Below, piece by piece: positions 45,114 through 53,851 of a stretch of 64,000 nt of DNA. The stretch's first letter is position 1. Every line of letters begins with the position of its first letter. The position numbers and the translations under genes were made by a program. The DNA is from a virus. The notes below the pieces were generated by a model, which did not search any database, had not been told where the DNA came from, and saw only the letters and a list, made by a program, of their open reading frames with translations. The stretch covers positions 124,001 through 188,000 of the IMG/VR virus record IMGVR_UViG_3300032242_002454; one strand, given 5' to 3'.

Positions 45114-46174
45114 ATATTAATTTATATGCTCCAATAGGAGTAACAGGCTATGGTAATGTGGCCTTTAATTTACTGAAACAGCTTGTTAAACAAGATCATA
45201 ATGTTTGCTTAACTCCAATGGGCAATCCAAAAGTAGAATCAGAGGAAGATTTAAATTTAATCCACCACGCTGTTGGTTTGGGCTCAAGTATTGATTATAA
45301 TGCTGCTTGTATTAAAATTTGGCATCAATTCGATTTACTAACTAGATCTGGTAATGGAAAATATTTAGCATATCCTTTTTTTGAAATAGACACTTTTAAT
45401 ACTCTAGAAAAGCATCATTTAGGATTTCCAGATCAATTAATAGCTAGTAGTGAATGGGCTAAGAATGTTTTATTAGATAATGGCATTAAACAAGAAATTG
45501 GTATTGTACATTTGGGTGTTGATAATACTATTTTTTATCCTAGAGAATTGACAACAAAAAGACCTCAAAATTTTATTTTTATCACAATAGGAAAGTGGGA
45601 AGTTCGCAAGTCGCACGATGTTATTATAGAATGTTTTAATAAAGCATTTTCTAATCAAGATAATGTTGAGCTTTGGATGGTCACACATAATCCATTTTTG
45701 AATGAAACACAAGAAAAAGAATGGTTATCATTAGTTAATATCTCAAATCTTAAAAACAAAATTAAAGTTTTCCCAAGATTACCTAGTCAAGAAAATTTAG
45801 CAGAAGTTTTGTCCTACGCTGACTGTGGATTATATGTTTCCAGAGCGGAAGGATGGAATTTAGAAATACTTGAAACTATGGCAATGAATAAACCAGTTAT
45901 AGTAACAAATTATTCTGCCCATACAGAATATTGTAATTCAAAAAATTCTTATTTGGTCGATATATCAGATAAAGAATTAGCTAATGATGGTAAATGGTTT
46001 CATGGAGAGGGTAATTGGGCTAAGATTGGCGAAAAAGAAAAAGATCAAATTATTGAACACATGAGATATGTGTATTCCAATAAAATTAACACCAATCCAG
46101 AAGGTATACAAACAGCACAAAATTTTACTTGGGAAAATTCGGCCAAGCAATTAGTTAGGTGTATAGAAAAATAA
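45110..46174 (+). CDS. GT4-type glycosyltransferase
   Basis: 354 residues. The N-terminus has GVTGYGNVAFNLL (acceptor-side Gly-rich loop); FITIGKWEVRKSHDVIIECF (about 158-177) and SRAEGWNLEILETMAMNKPVIVTNY (about 244-268) with the E-x7-E motif are GT-B family 4 features. It transfers sugar from a nucleotide sugar. With the epimerase at 27234 it may glycosylate phage DNA, virion or host surface. Overlaps the GMP-reductase end by 4 bp. Confidence 0.85.
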   Translation: MNINLYAPIGVTGYGNVAFNLLKQLVKQDHNVCLTPMGNPKVESEEDLNLIHHAVGLGSSIDYNAACIKIWHQFDLLTRSGNGKYLAYPFFEIDTFNTLEKHHLGFPDQLIASSEWAKNVLLDNGIKQEIGIVHLGVDNTIFYPRELTTKRPQNFIFITIGKWEVRKSHDVIIECFNKAFSNQDNVELWMVTHNPFLNETQEKEWLSLVNISNLKNKIKVFPRLPSQENLAEVLSYADCGLYVSRAEGWNLEILETMAMNKPVIVTNYSAHTEYCNSKNSYLVDISDKELANDGKWFHGEGNWAKIGEKEKDQIIEHMRYVYSNKINTNPEGIQTAQNFTWENSAKQLVRCIEK

Positions 46175-46185
46175 GGAGAAATACT

Positions 46186-46752
46186 ATGCCAATTCCTGAT
46201 CCACATCAAAATGAAGATAAAGATAAATTTGTATCTCGCTGTATGTCTAGTGAGATAATGAAAAAAGAGTATCCTGATAGCAAGCAAAGAGTTGCTATTT
46301 GTTTATCTCAAACTAAAAAAGATAAACATGCTAAAAATCAATTACTAGAAGATGTTCAAGACAATTTAGCTTATCTAAGAGCTGAATATGATAATGAATG
46401 GGATGAATTTACTCAAGAAATTGTTCCAGAAATAATCTATGAAGATAATGATGAACAGATCATAGCTAAAGAAAATAATAAAAACAATAAAAACAATAAA
46501 AAAGTAACATTGAATAAACCTTTTCGCACCCCAAGTGGTCCCAAAAAGTTTTCTGTGTATGTTAAAAATGAAAAAGGTAATGTTGTAAAAGTAAACTTCG
46601 GTGATCCAAATATGGAAATTAAAAGAGACGATCCAGAAAGAAGGAAGTCTTATAGAGCAAGGCATAACTGTGATAATCCTGGACCAAAATGGAAAGCAGA
46701 ATATTGGTCTTGTAAAATGTGGTCAAAAACTAATGTCTCAGATTTAACATAA
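46186..46752 (+). CDS. head-morphogenesis-associated phage protein
   Basis: ATG 46186, after AAGGAGAAATACT, is preferred over an upstream frame start at 46159; 188 residues. The N-terminus DKFVSRCMSSEIMKKEYPDSKQR (about 12-34) and the C-terminus with GDPNMEIKRDDPERRKS and CDNPGPKWKAEYWSCKMW are recurrent in proteins from phage head/protease operons. The linker holds a Lys/Asn repeat. Probably a structural or scaffold-related protein; inference from recalled pattern. Confidence 0.65.
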   Translation: MPIPDPHQNEDKDKFVSRCMSSEIMKKEYPDSKQRVAICLSQTKKDKHAKNQLLEDVQDNLAYLRAEYDNEWDEFTQEIVPEIIYEDNDEQIIAKENNKNNKNNKKVTLNKPFRTPSGPKKFSVYVKNEKGNVVKVNFGDPNMEIKRDDPERRKSYRARHNCDNPGPKWKAEYWSCKMWSKTNVSDLT

Positions 46753-46761
46753 GGAATCAAT

Positions 46762-47352
46762 ATGTCAAAAGATCATCATAGTATTTCAGAACTATTAAAA
46801 GAACAAGAATCTAAGTTATCCATCAAAGAAAAGGCAAAAATTATGGCAGATCATATAGAATTATTATCCGATAAAGATGCACAAAATTATATCAATGATA
46901 ATGTAGTAGATCTACTAAAAAAGTCTTTAAATATTCATTGGCAACAGACTACCGCTTTATCCGCACAAGCTGTTCATCTTGAAAGATGGGGATATGCTAA
47001 ATTAGCCGAAGTTGTTAAAGCAGATGCTTTACAAGAACATCAACACGCCATGATTAATCTTACAAGATTAGAATTTTTTGATGCAGACTATCAACCGCTC
47101 ATTGTTCAACCAAAGACATGGAAAAGACACGATATGATAGATATGATAAAATATAATCTAGAGTCTGTCCAAGAGGCATCAAAAGCTGAACGAGCAACTA
47201 TTTCTGCTGCTAGAGCAGTTGGTGATGAAATTACTGCTAATATAATGATACCTCTACTTCAAGGCAGCGAAGATGGCATTATACTATATAGTGGTTTCTT
47301 AAAACTTATTGAACAAATGGGGCTAGACAACTTCCTCTCTATTCAAGCATAA
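46762..47352 (+). CDS. bacterioferritin-like protein with incomplete di-iron site
   Basis: 196 residues. From about residue 55 it aligns by eye with bacterioferritin helices: LERWGYAKLAEVV, QEHQHAMINLTRLEFF and LIEQMGLDNFL, the latter like the bacterioferritin C-terminus. ExxH survives as E92-H95, but the first-helix Glu aligns with His 59 and the last-helix ExxH is lost, so the ferroxidase site looks incomplete. The N-terminal 50 residues are extra. It sits among late genes; function may be structural. Confidence 0.65.
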   Translation: MSKDHHSISELLKEQESKLSIKEKAKIMADHIELLSDKDAQNYINDNVVDLLKKSLNIHWQQTTALSAQAVHLERWGYAKLAEVVKADALQEHQHAMINLTRLEFFDADYQPLIVQPKTWKRHDMIDMIKYNLESVQEASKAERATISAARAVGDEITANIMIPLLQGSEDGIILYSGFLKLIEQMGLDNFLSIQA

Positions 47353-47361
47353 AGATTAATA

Positions 47362-48288
47362 ATGAATAATTTTCATAAAATATTACTAAATATAGAGCAA
47401 GCAATAGCTGCACAAAAAACATATGATGGCAAAAAAAGAAGTGATCTGAAAGACAGTGATTTCCTTTTTCCAGAAACACAATCATTTCCAATCGTATCTC
47501 CAACAGATGTAAAAGATGCTATTAGTAATTATGGAAGAATGAGTGAAAAAATAACTTATGATGCTTTTTTAAGGAAACTTTATAATTTTTGTAAGAAAAA
47601 AGGTTCAGAATTTGTAGCAGCACTACCTGATGCTAGTAAAGAAAAATTAGGCATTAAAAGTAATGCTGATGATGTTTTTGATTTAATAACATCTCCACCA
47701 GAAAATTTATCTGAGGATGAAGAAAATTCTTCTATAGTAGAAAATGAAGAAACTATAAAAGAATTATATGATATGTCTCTTTCTTCCATAAAGTCCATCA
47801 ATGTACATGTACAGGGAATTTTAAATGCTATTGACAATAACAACATGGACGTAAAAGACAATTTGACAGAAGCTTGGCTTCAGGGTAAAATCGCCATAGT
47901 TGCTGACTATGTTAGACAAATACATGATTTTCTCATGTTTTCTCAGGATTCTGACGATATTGAAAATAGCGATACTACAGCGAATAAAGCTATTAAGAAA
48001 AAAAAGAAAATCCAACCATCATTTTTACATAATTTTCCATTTTTACATTTTAGCGCACCCATTACAACTAATGAAGAATCTCAAGAAAATGAGAATAATG
48101 AAACAGAAGAAATGCCTGAAACCTCAGAACCATCCACCATTTCTAAAACAGGACTATGGGATAATATTCGTAAAAAGAAAGAAAGAGAAGGCAAGAATTA
48201 TAAACCAGCTAAACCTGGAGATAAAGATAGACCAGATCCAAAAACTTGGAAAAAGTTAATCGACGAAGAAAATAAGAAGAAGAACTAA
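47362..48288 (+). CDS. phage structural-type protein, 308 aa
   Basis: 308 residues. DLKDSDFLFPETQSFPI (about 28-44) resembles the DSxFxxPxxRxYPI motif found at the ends of phage head-maturation proteins, and PGDKDRPDPKTWKKL at the C-terminus resembles another motif in that context. The middle is acidic and low-complexity with Lys runs. Probably head or internal protein; recalled resemblance only. Confidence 0.6.
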   Translation: MNNFHKILLNIEQAIAAQKTYDGKKRSDLKDSDFLFPETQSFPIVSPTDVKDAISNYGRMSEKITYDAFLRKLYNFCKKKGSEFVAALPDASKEKLGIKSNADDVFDLITSPPENLSEDEENSSIVENEETIKELYDMSLSSIKSINVHVQGILNAIDNNNMDVKDNLTEAWLQGKIAIVADYVRQIHDFLMFSQDSDDIENSDTTANKAIKKKKKIQPSFLHNFPFLHFSAPITTNEESQENENNETEEMPETSEPSTISKTGLWDNIRKKKEREGKNYKPAKPGDKDRPDPKTWKKLIDEENKKKN

Positions 48289-48333
48289 TTAAATAGTTCG
48301 GATATTAGGAATCTAACTTAAAGGAAATAAATA

Positions 48334-48915
48334 ATGGAAAAAGAATTCGACAGTCTGTCTGCGTATATTACTTTAGCTAAAAAAATTATATCCAAGTTTG
48401 CTCCAACATTTTATAGTAATCTTCGTCAAGAATTACTATCTAATGAGGATGCTATAGCAGATATAGCTTCTGCTATTATGATTGGAGATTGGAGATGGGA
48501 TGAAAATAGATCAGGCTTTAATGGCAAGTCCAAGACTAAATATTCCTATAGAAATCAATGTGGTATTTGGGCGATTAAAACCTATCTTTCTAATAAATAT
48601 AGAAAGTGCAATACTCATTATTCTATAGATGCCACAGATGTCAATGATGTTAATTTTTCAGATAATATTAGTGATAAAGAAGAGTATGATCCTTCTCTTT
48701 TGGCTGAGAAAGAAGAATACAATGATGCTCTAAAATCTAATATAAATAACATTCTTAGTTGTGGTATTATTTCTGATAAGCAAAGAGATCAGATTAAACA
48801 GTATTATTTTGAAGAAAAAACACTGTCAGAGATCGGTAGAGATTTTGGAGTAACAAGAGAAGCAGTTAGACAAAATATTCAGAAGGGTCTTTCTAAAATC
48901 AGAGAATATGTATAA
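48334..48915 (+). CDS. sigma70-family RNA polymerase sigma factor
   Basis: 193 residues. The C-terminal TLSEIGRDFGVTREAVRQNIQKGLSKIREY (about 163-192) is a region-4 helix-turn-helix as in sigma factors; SYRNQCGIWAIKTYL and SIDATD in the middle fit a divergent region 2/3. AAAGGAAATAAATA precedes ATG 48334. It lies at the left of the late structural region and probably directs late transcription; the GGTGTATA motif is a candidate target. Confidence 0.85.
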   Translation: MEKEFDSLSAYITLAKKIISKFAPTFYSNLRQELLSNEDAIADIASAIMIGDWRWDENRSGFNGKSKTKYSYRNQCGIWAIKTYLSNKYRKCNTHYSIDATDVNDVNFSDNISDKEEYDPSLLAEKEEYNDALKSNINNILSCGIISDKQRDQIKQYYFEEKTLSEIGRDFGVTREAVRQNIQKGLSKIREYV

Positions 48916-49255
48916 AACTAATGTCTGTTTATTTATTAGTTCTTTTGATCTAGAGAAAAATGAAAGATTTATTCTTTCAACTACAGAAGAAAAATATATT
49001 CCTTTGTCAATTGAACTTCAGGATTATCATAAAACAGTTCGTGATGCTTTGAGAGAATTATTTGAATCCACAGTTGTGATAGATTTTGAATGGATTAATC
49101 CTCTTTTGGTTGATGTTCTTAAAGAAGATGATTCCGTTAATATTCACTATGCTTGTACTATTCCTCCAGAAACAGAAATTAAACAGGGTTCTCGTATAAG
49201 TGTGCATTTGGCCATTATAAATAAAATTGCTAGAAAGTCATTATCATATGTTTAG
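48908..49255 (+). CDS. hypothetical protein, 115 aa
   Basis: 115 residues, overlapping the sigma gene by 8 bp. Mixed alpha/beta; DFEWINPLLVDVLKEDD in the middle. No family recognised. Overlaps the next gene by 8 bp. Confidence 0.65.
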   Translation: MYKTNVCLFISSFDLEKNERFILSTTEEKYIPLSIELQDYHKTVRDALRELFESTVVIDFEWINPLLVDVLKEDDSVNIHYACTIPPETEIKQGSRISVHLAIINKIARKSLSYV

Positions 49256-49640
49256 TTTTTTAAAATCCATATTTCATTCTCGTAAGAAAGAAGAGACAAA
49301 AGAAAACTATTTATGTAGTATAAAAATAGAATTAAACCATGATAGTTCTATTAATATAGTGTGTTATTGGCCTGATTTAACAAATTTAGATGAAGATGTT
49401 ATTGATAATGTTGCCAATCCCTATGCTGGTTTATTATATCTATTAAATGGGGGCTCATTAAATCAAGATATTATTAAGGCTTTGTCTAATTTTCAAGAAA
49501 ATAATATTGAAGATTCTTATTTTGTAAATAAAGTTTTAACCAAATGGCTAGAATTAGCCACTCCTAAAATTGATTCAAAAAAATATAATATAGATCCGAT
49601 GATCAGACCATCTAGTGTATTTAAAAACTATACTAAGTAG
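49248..49640 (+). CDS. hypothetical protein, 130 aa
   Basis: ATG 49248 overlaps the previous stop; the open frame from 49227 is rejected. 130 residues; acidic middle. No family recognised. Confidence 0.65.
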   Translation: MFSFLKSIFHSRKKEETKENYLCSIKIELNHDSSINIVCYWPDLTNLDEDVIDNVANPYAGLLYLLNGGSLNQDIIKALSNFQENNIEDSYFVNKVLTKWLELATPKIDSKKYNIDPMIRPSSVFKNYTK

Positions 49641-49666
49641 ATATTCTCGTATTTAAATAGGACAAT

Positions 49667-50089
49667 ATGAAAAACGTATATAATGAGGATAATCTAGTAG
49701 TTTGGCAAAAATGGTTTGATCCTTTTGGAGATGACGATACTCCAGAGCTAGGGCTTCATCGCACTAATGATGAAGAGTCCGATGATGTAGAAGGTAATTA
49801 CGAAGAAGTTAGAGAGATACAAAAACCTATGAGAGCTATTGCTACTCCTATGGGTTTGATACCTTATACAGAAAATACTGCATCTGGTAAGATTTTTAAT
49901 TTTTGGGTAGGCCATACCAACTTCAATGTTAATAATGATATTGTGGATATAATTGAAAATACTGATGGAGTAGAAACACTAGATGTTTTTACTAGATATA
50001 GGTTTCGTATTGCTATTGGCAAAGTATTTGATGACGCTAAGGTTATGAAAGAAATTAATGATCAAGTATATTATCACCTAGGTAATTAA
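49667..50089 (+). CDS. hypothetical protein, 140 aa
   Basis: 140 residues after AAATAGGACAAT. The C-terminal half (KIFNFWVGHTNFNVNND, then YRFRIAIGKVFDD) looks like a small alpha/beta domain seen beside phage proteases. One base separates it from the ClpP-like gene, so they are likely co-translated. Function unknown. Confidence 0.65.
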   Translation: MKNVYNEDNLVVWQKWFDPFGDDDTPELGLHRTNDEESDDVEGNYEEVREIQKPMRAIATPMGLIPYTENTASGKIFNFWVGHTNFNVNNDIVDIIENTDGVETLDVFTRYRFRIAIGKVFDDAKVMKEINDQVYYHLGN

Positions 50090-50090
50090 T

Positions 50091-50768
50091 ATGGTAATAG
50101 CCTCTCCTAATGATAGTGAAATCAATGATATCCATAATTTTAATATAGATATCAAAAATAGAGAGGTATATCTACACTCATATATAGATGGTGCAGATGA
50201 AGGTGGTGTTGATTATAGGTCAGCTGTTGTATTTGAAAAAAATATCAGATATCTAAATACACTATCTTCCGAACCCATATTAGTTCATATGCACTTGCCG
50301 GGAGGAGAATGGCAAGACTGCTTAGGAATATATGATACTATTAGATTTTCTAAATCTAGAATTGTTGTACTAGCTTATGCAAAAGTAGAGTCCTCAAGTA
50401 GCGTCATATTCCAAGCTGCACCACTAAGGATTCTAACTCCAAATGCTACTATGCTAATTCATTATGGTTCATTTAGTATGGATAGTGAACACTCTAAGGC
50501 TGCTGCTAGTTCTATCAAATGGAATGAACAAGAGTGTGATAAGATGATTGAAATTTTTACCGACAGATGTATGGAAAGTGAACTAGCTAAACAAAAGAAT
50601 TGGAAGAAAATGATGGCCAGAAAACACATCACTTCCCAATTGGCTAATAAGTGTGATTGGATTTTAACTTCTAACGAAGCAGTAGAGTATGGGTTTGCAG
50701 ACGGTGTATTAGGTAGTAAGAAATACCCCAGTATTGAACTACTTAAAACACACAGAATTAAAAAATGA
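50091..50768 (+). CDS. ClpP/S14-like protease (candidate prohead protease)
   Basis: 225 residues. MHLPGGEWQDCLGIYDTI (about 65-82), KVESSSSVIFQAAPLR (about 101-116, nucleophile Ser region) and PNATMLIHYGS (about 120-130, catalytic His) follow the ClpP fold order, with later helices (TSNEAVEYGFADGVLG) matching ClpP's ALxYGLID end. Phage ClpP-type enzymes often mature the prohead. The first Ser of the triad is one of four consecutive serines. Confidence 0.8.
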   Translation: MVIASPNDSEINDIHNFNIDIKNREVYLHSYIDGADEGGVDYRSAVVFEKNIRYLNTLSSEPILVHMHLPGGEWQDCLGIYDTIRFSKSRIVVLAYAKVESSSSVIFQAAPLRILTPNATMLIHYGSFSMDSEHSKAAASSIKWNEQECDKMIEIFTDRCMESELAKQKNWKKMMARKHITSQLANKCDWILTSNEAVEYGFADGVLGSKKYPSIELLKTHRIKK

Positions 50769-51409
50769 TAATTGAATATTCAATATATGATATTTCTTTA
50801 TCTGATGAAGAAATAAAAAAACTATTAGCTGAAGCAGTTCAGTATAAACCAAATACAATTTCTGTATTATTACCACACATTAAAGTAGCTAAAAACATTT
50901 TAGCCAGTACTGGTATTAGTATTTCTACTCCAATAGATTATCCATTTGGTATCTTAGATACTAAAAATAGAGCAACTATTGTGGAGACAGCTATTAAATC
51001 TGGTGCTAACATCGTAAGCCTAGTTGCTCAACCATCTTTTTTTTGTAATCGTAAATACGATAAATTTAGAGAAGATATTAAAATCAATTTAGAAATATGC
51101 ACCCAAGCCTCTGTAGAACTAAGATACATGTTAGAGTATAGAGTATTCACATATGAGTTATTATACAAAGTTTCTCAAATCTTGATGGATTTTGGAATAG
51201 ATACCATATATCCTTCAACAGGACATTCTTTAGATGATATTAATGACAATATCCTCGCTGCTGCTCTAATCAATAAAAAAGTGCCAATTAATATCATTTG
51301 TAATGGTAATGTTTGGAATATTGGCCACATTAATAATATCAAGAAGATCGATCTTTATGGTATTAAGGTCAACTCTATTAATGCTTTACAACTATTATCA
51401 CAAAAATAA
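50765..51409 (+). CDS. deoxyribose-phosphate aldolase-like protein lacking catalytic lysines
   Basis: 214 residues, overlapping the ClpP-like gene by 4 bp. The TIM-barrel order of DeoC is visible: ISVLLPHIKVAKNIL, ISTPIDYPFGILDT, ETAIKSGANIVSLV and IDTIYPSTGHS (about 146-154). In DeoC the last is FIKTSTG with the Schiff-base Lys; here the Lys is Tyr. The Asp of the DEIDMV motif and the second Lys are also absent. It probably keeps the fold but not aldolase activity. Confidence 0.7.
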   Translation: MIIEYSIYDISLSDEEIKKLLAEAVQYKPNTISVLLPHIKVAKNILASTGISISTPIDYPFGILDTKNRATIVETAIKSGANIVSLVAQPSFFCNRKYDKFREDIKINLEICTQASVELRYMLEYRVFTYELLYKVSQILMDFGIDTIYPSTGHSLDDINDNILAAALINKKVPINIICNGNVWNIGHINNIKKIDLYGIKVNSINALQLLSQK

Positions 51410-51410
51410 T

Positions 51411-51443
51411 AGACCTTCTTTTAGTTTTAGGGTATAGTATAAT
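51411..51443 (+). promoter_or_regulatory. promoter with consensus TATAAT before an abundant-type protein
   Basis: TATAAT at 51438-51443 (GGGTATAGTATAATT) lies 30 bp before ATG 51474. There is no good TTGACA 17 bp upstream, only CTTCTTTTAG. GGTATAGT also occurs at 7421. Possibly an activator- or phage sigma-dependent promoter. Confidence 0.5.
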
Positions 51444-51473
51444 TAGCATTTCCGTCAACCATGGGAGAATAAA

Positions 51474-52028
51474 ATGGCTATAGCAAAAACATCTGGTTCT
51501 GATTATACAGTACCTCCAAACGTAAAGTCCAGTGGCTCAGTTAATAACAGAGGCACAGTAGCTCGTGGTGGCTCAGTTGCTTCTGGTAAGCTCACAAACG
51601 TAGGCGTTAGTAGATATAACACAACAGTATTTGCTTCAACAGTTCTTGATAATAGTTGGGCTGATAAAGCTCTAAGTGCTGGCACTTTTGCTTATAATGA
51701 TAAGAATGGTGTTGCTATGAGAACCACATCAGATATAGCTGGTGTTGCTAATACTTCATTGTTAACTGGAGCTAATGTTCCAGGTATCACTCGTAGTATC
51801 CACAAACTTGAAACCCTTAGAACTCGTAGATTCACAACAGCTATCAGAGCTAACAAGTACAACCTTTATACAGGAACATTCGATAATGGTTATCCTGTTG
51901 TAGCTGTTGATACATTAGCCACAGATAATGCTGCAAATCCAACTCGTTCTGCTCCTGGTCAGCTTACTTATAAGCTTGGTGGCGTAGTACCAGTTATAAA
52001 TAATGATTACAAGGCTAAGACTGGCTGA
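51474..52028 (+). CDS. putative abundant structural protein, 184 aa
   Basis: 184 residues rich in Ser, Thr, Gly, Ala and Val, with little Lys/Glu, and codons less AT-rich than neighbours. CATGGGAGAATAAA precedes ATG 51474, and it forms a single-gene unit between its own promoter and a strong terminator (52059). This layout fits a highly expressed virion component. No family recognised. Confidence 0.65.
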   Translation: MAIAKTSGSDYTVPPNVKSSGSVNNRGTVARGGSVASGKLTNVGVSRYNTTVFASTVLDNSWADKALSAGTFAYNDKNGVAMRTTSDIAGVANTSLLTGANVPGITRSIHKLETLRTRRFTTAIRANKYNLYTGTFDNGYPVVAVDTLATDNAANPTRSAPGQLTYKLGGVVPVINNDYKAKTG

Positions 52029-52058
52029 GTATAACTAATCAATTTTACTATACAACTA

Positions 52059-52096
52059 AAGCCAGCGATGCCTTGAGTGTCGTTGGCTTTTAGTTA
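52059..52096 (+). terminator. rho-independent terminator
   Basis: AAGCCAGCGA (52059-52068) pairs with TCGTTGGCTT (52080-52089) over 10 bp with one G-T wobble and an 11-nt loop, followed by TTTAGTT. It closes the 51474 unit. Confidence 0.85.
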
Positions 52097-52116
52097 TTAC
52101 TTAGAAGGTAAATTTC

Positions 52117-52434
52117 ATGAGCGAAACAATTATTCATTTCTGGGAAAATATTGCTACAACCAGTATTGGCATTATTGTTACTATGGTAGGGTTTTGGGTG
52201 GCTATAGGACGAAATATGGCTACTAAATCAGAAGTTTTAGTAATGATTGAGACACAATCTCCATATGTACATGATCGTCAATTTATTATGGAAAGATTAA
52301 ATACTAATAAAGAAACCCAAGCGGCTTTTGCTAATGCTTTACAAAGAAACACTGAAGTTATGACAGAATTAAAAATTCAAATAGCAACACTTGGTAAAAC
52401 TCTAGAGGCTCTAGAAGACCGCATCGAAAAATAG
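52117..52434 (+). CDS. membrane-anchored coiled-coil protein, 105 aa
   Basis: 105 residues. One N-terminal transmembrane helix (TTSIGIIVTMVGFWVAI) is followed by a helical stretch with heptads (MTELKIQIATLGKTLEALEDRI). This resembles small phage holin-accessory or membrane-tether proteins in layout. AGAAGGTAAATTTC precedes the ATG. Part of a cluster of membrane proteins. Confidence 0.65.
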   Translation: MSETIIHFWENIATTSIGIIVTMVGFWVAIGRNMATKSEVLVMIETQSPYVHDRQFIMERLNTNKETQAAFANALQRNTEVMTELKIQIATLGKTLEALEDRIEK

Positions 52435-52473
52435 TGTATATAATTACAACCCCTTATTCTGGAGAATCAAACA

Positions 52474-52683
52474 ATGGCTAGACCATATACAGACGTTCAA
52501 GCTGCAATCAGTGGTAATGTGGTTAAAAATGGCACAGCAGTCGTATCAACAACATTTACTGGTAAATATTCAACAAATAACAATTACGTCAAGAACACAC
52601 CAGCAATCAGTACCATTTACAATAAATATGGCAATAAGTTCTATAATGGTATATTTGTTAAAGTATTACCTAGCGGCACATGA
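52474..52683 (+). CDS. small structural-like protein, 69 aa
   Basis: 69 residues rich in Asn, Thr, Val and Tyr with few charges; CTGGAGAATCAAAC precedes ATG 52474. Its composition resembles the 51474 protein and adhesin repeats, so it may be a virion component. Function unknown. Confidence 0.6.
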   Translation: MARPYTDVQAAISGNVVKNGTAVVSTTFTGKYSTNNNYVKNTPAISTIYNKYGNKFYNGIFVKVLPSGT

Positions 52684-52719
52684 TATTTTTTGGCAATTTA
52701 AAATGGGAGTTTAACATTC

Positions 52720-53064
52720 ATGGTCAAACCCGGCTATAGAACTAGCGAATTTTGGTTCACTATGGTCAGCTTTGTTTTTAGTGGACTATATTTAATGGGA
52801 ATCATTGGAGAGAATAGTCAGAAAGAAGATTTGATTCAAGAAACAAGTAGAGGTCTAGAAGCTACAATACTTATTATAGGACAATTAACAGTTCTATTTA
52901 AGTATGTATCAAGTAGAGCTGAACTAAAGAAAACTTGGTGGAGCACAGCTAATCCAGAAGAAAGAAAAGTAGCAAATAGAGCTAATAGTAGAAAAAAGAA
53001 AAAACCCAAAAACACCACAGGAAAAACCAATGCCAAATCCGATAGTCCTATTACAGATCAATAA
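52720..53064 (+). CDS. two-helix membrane protein (holin-like layout), 114 aa
   Basis: 114 residues. Two hydrophobic segments (FWFTMVSFVFSGLYLMGII and ATILIIGQLTVLFKYV) are followed by a strongly basic tail (NSRKKKKPKN). The layout resembles class II holins. ATG 52720 is preceded by AATGGGAGTTTAAC. Holin identity is inference. Confidence 0.6.
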   Translation: MVKPGYRTSEFWFTMVSFVFSGLYLMGIIGENSQKEDLIQETSRGLEATILIIGQLTVLFKYVSSRAELKKTWWSTANPEERKVANRANSRKKKKPKNTTGKTNAKSDSPITDQ

Positions 53065-53446
53065 CATCGTTGACTCTGCTAAAGCTATGCTTAAACAAGC
53101 AGAATCAGTAGCAGTTCCTCAAGCATGGAATTTATTACAGTTAGCAATAGCAGATATAGTCCAACAAATTCAATTAACTCATCCAGAACTAAAAGGATCT
53201 AATAAAAAAGAAATAGCTATGAATGCCGTTTCTAGTTTTTATGATCAGGTTTTTTTAGTAGTAGAATTTCCCTTTCTACCACACTTGCTACAACCTATTA
53301 TACAAAAGTACGTTAAACAGCTGTTAATGATTTTAGTTGGCGCTTCTATAGATGCTATGGTTACTACCTTTAAAAATACTGGTGTTTTCAGTACTCCAAC
53401 AGTTGATAATACAGTCGATAATACCCCTAAAGTTTCAGATAAATGA
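53030..53446 (+). CDS. hypothetical protein with hydrophobic segments, 138 aa
   Basis: 138 residues, overlapping the previous gene by 35 bp in another frame; CACAGGAAAAACC precedes ATG 53030. Amphipathic N-terminal helices are followed by a hydrophobic stretch (QVFLVVEFPFLPHLLQPI then LLMILVGASIDAMV). A membrane or virion component is possible; no family recognised. Confidence 0.65.
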   Translation: MPNPIVLLQINNIVDSAKAMLKQAESVAVPQAWNLLQLAIADIVQQIQLTHPELKGSNKKEIAMNAVSSFYDQVFLVVEFPFLPHLLQPIIQKYVKQLLMILVGASIDAMVTTFKNTGVFSTPTVDNTVDNTPKVSDK

Positions 53447-53461
53447 GAAAGAGAGATTCCA

Positions 53462-53851
53462 ATGAATTTCACAGAAAGTTTCCAAGAGTTTAGTAGTCGT
53501 TTGAGCACAATGGATTTGGCTCTTTATGCTGGTGCTGGTCTTGTACTATGGGTTTTATTTAAGGATAAGTTGAGTCCCGTACAAACATTCTTGGGTGGTC
53601 TATTAGCTAAAATGAAAGGCTCCACTCCTTCTTCTGTTGTACCAATTGTTGTACCATCAGTTGATGCTGTTGTTGTTCCAAAGTTAGCAGCTAATCAACC
53701 AGATGATACTTTTTTTAAGCTAGTTGTATCATGGAAGCAAACCAGAGATTTGGCTGTTCAAAGCGGTTGCGGCGAAGCAGTTAAGGTTGCTGACCAAATG
53801 TTTCCTTTCCTAAGTCCCAATGTTTGCAAAAAAGAGGATAAAGTATCATGA
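53462..53851 (+). CDS. membrane-anchored protein, 129 aa
   Basis: 129 residues after GAGAGAGATTCCA. One transmembrane segment (MDLALYAGAGLVLWVLF) then a Pro/Val-rich linker and a C-terminal helical part. Composition and position suggest an envelope or virion role. Confidence 0.65.
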   Translation: MNFTESFQEFSSRLSTMDLALYAGAGLVLWVLFKDKLSPVQTFLGGLLAKMKGSTPSSVVPIVVPSVDAVVVPKLAANQPDDTFFKLVVSWKQTRDLAVQSGCGEAVKVADQMFPFLSPNVCKKEDKVS

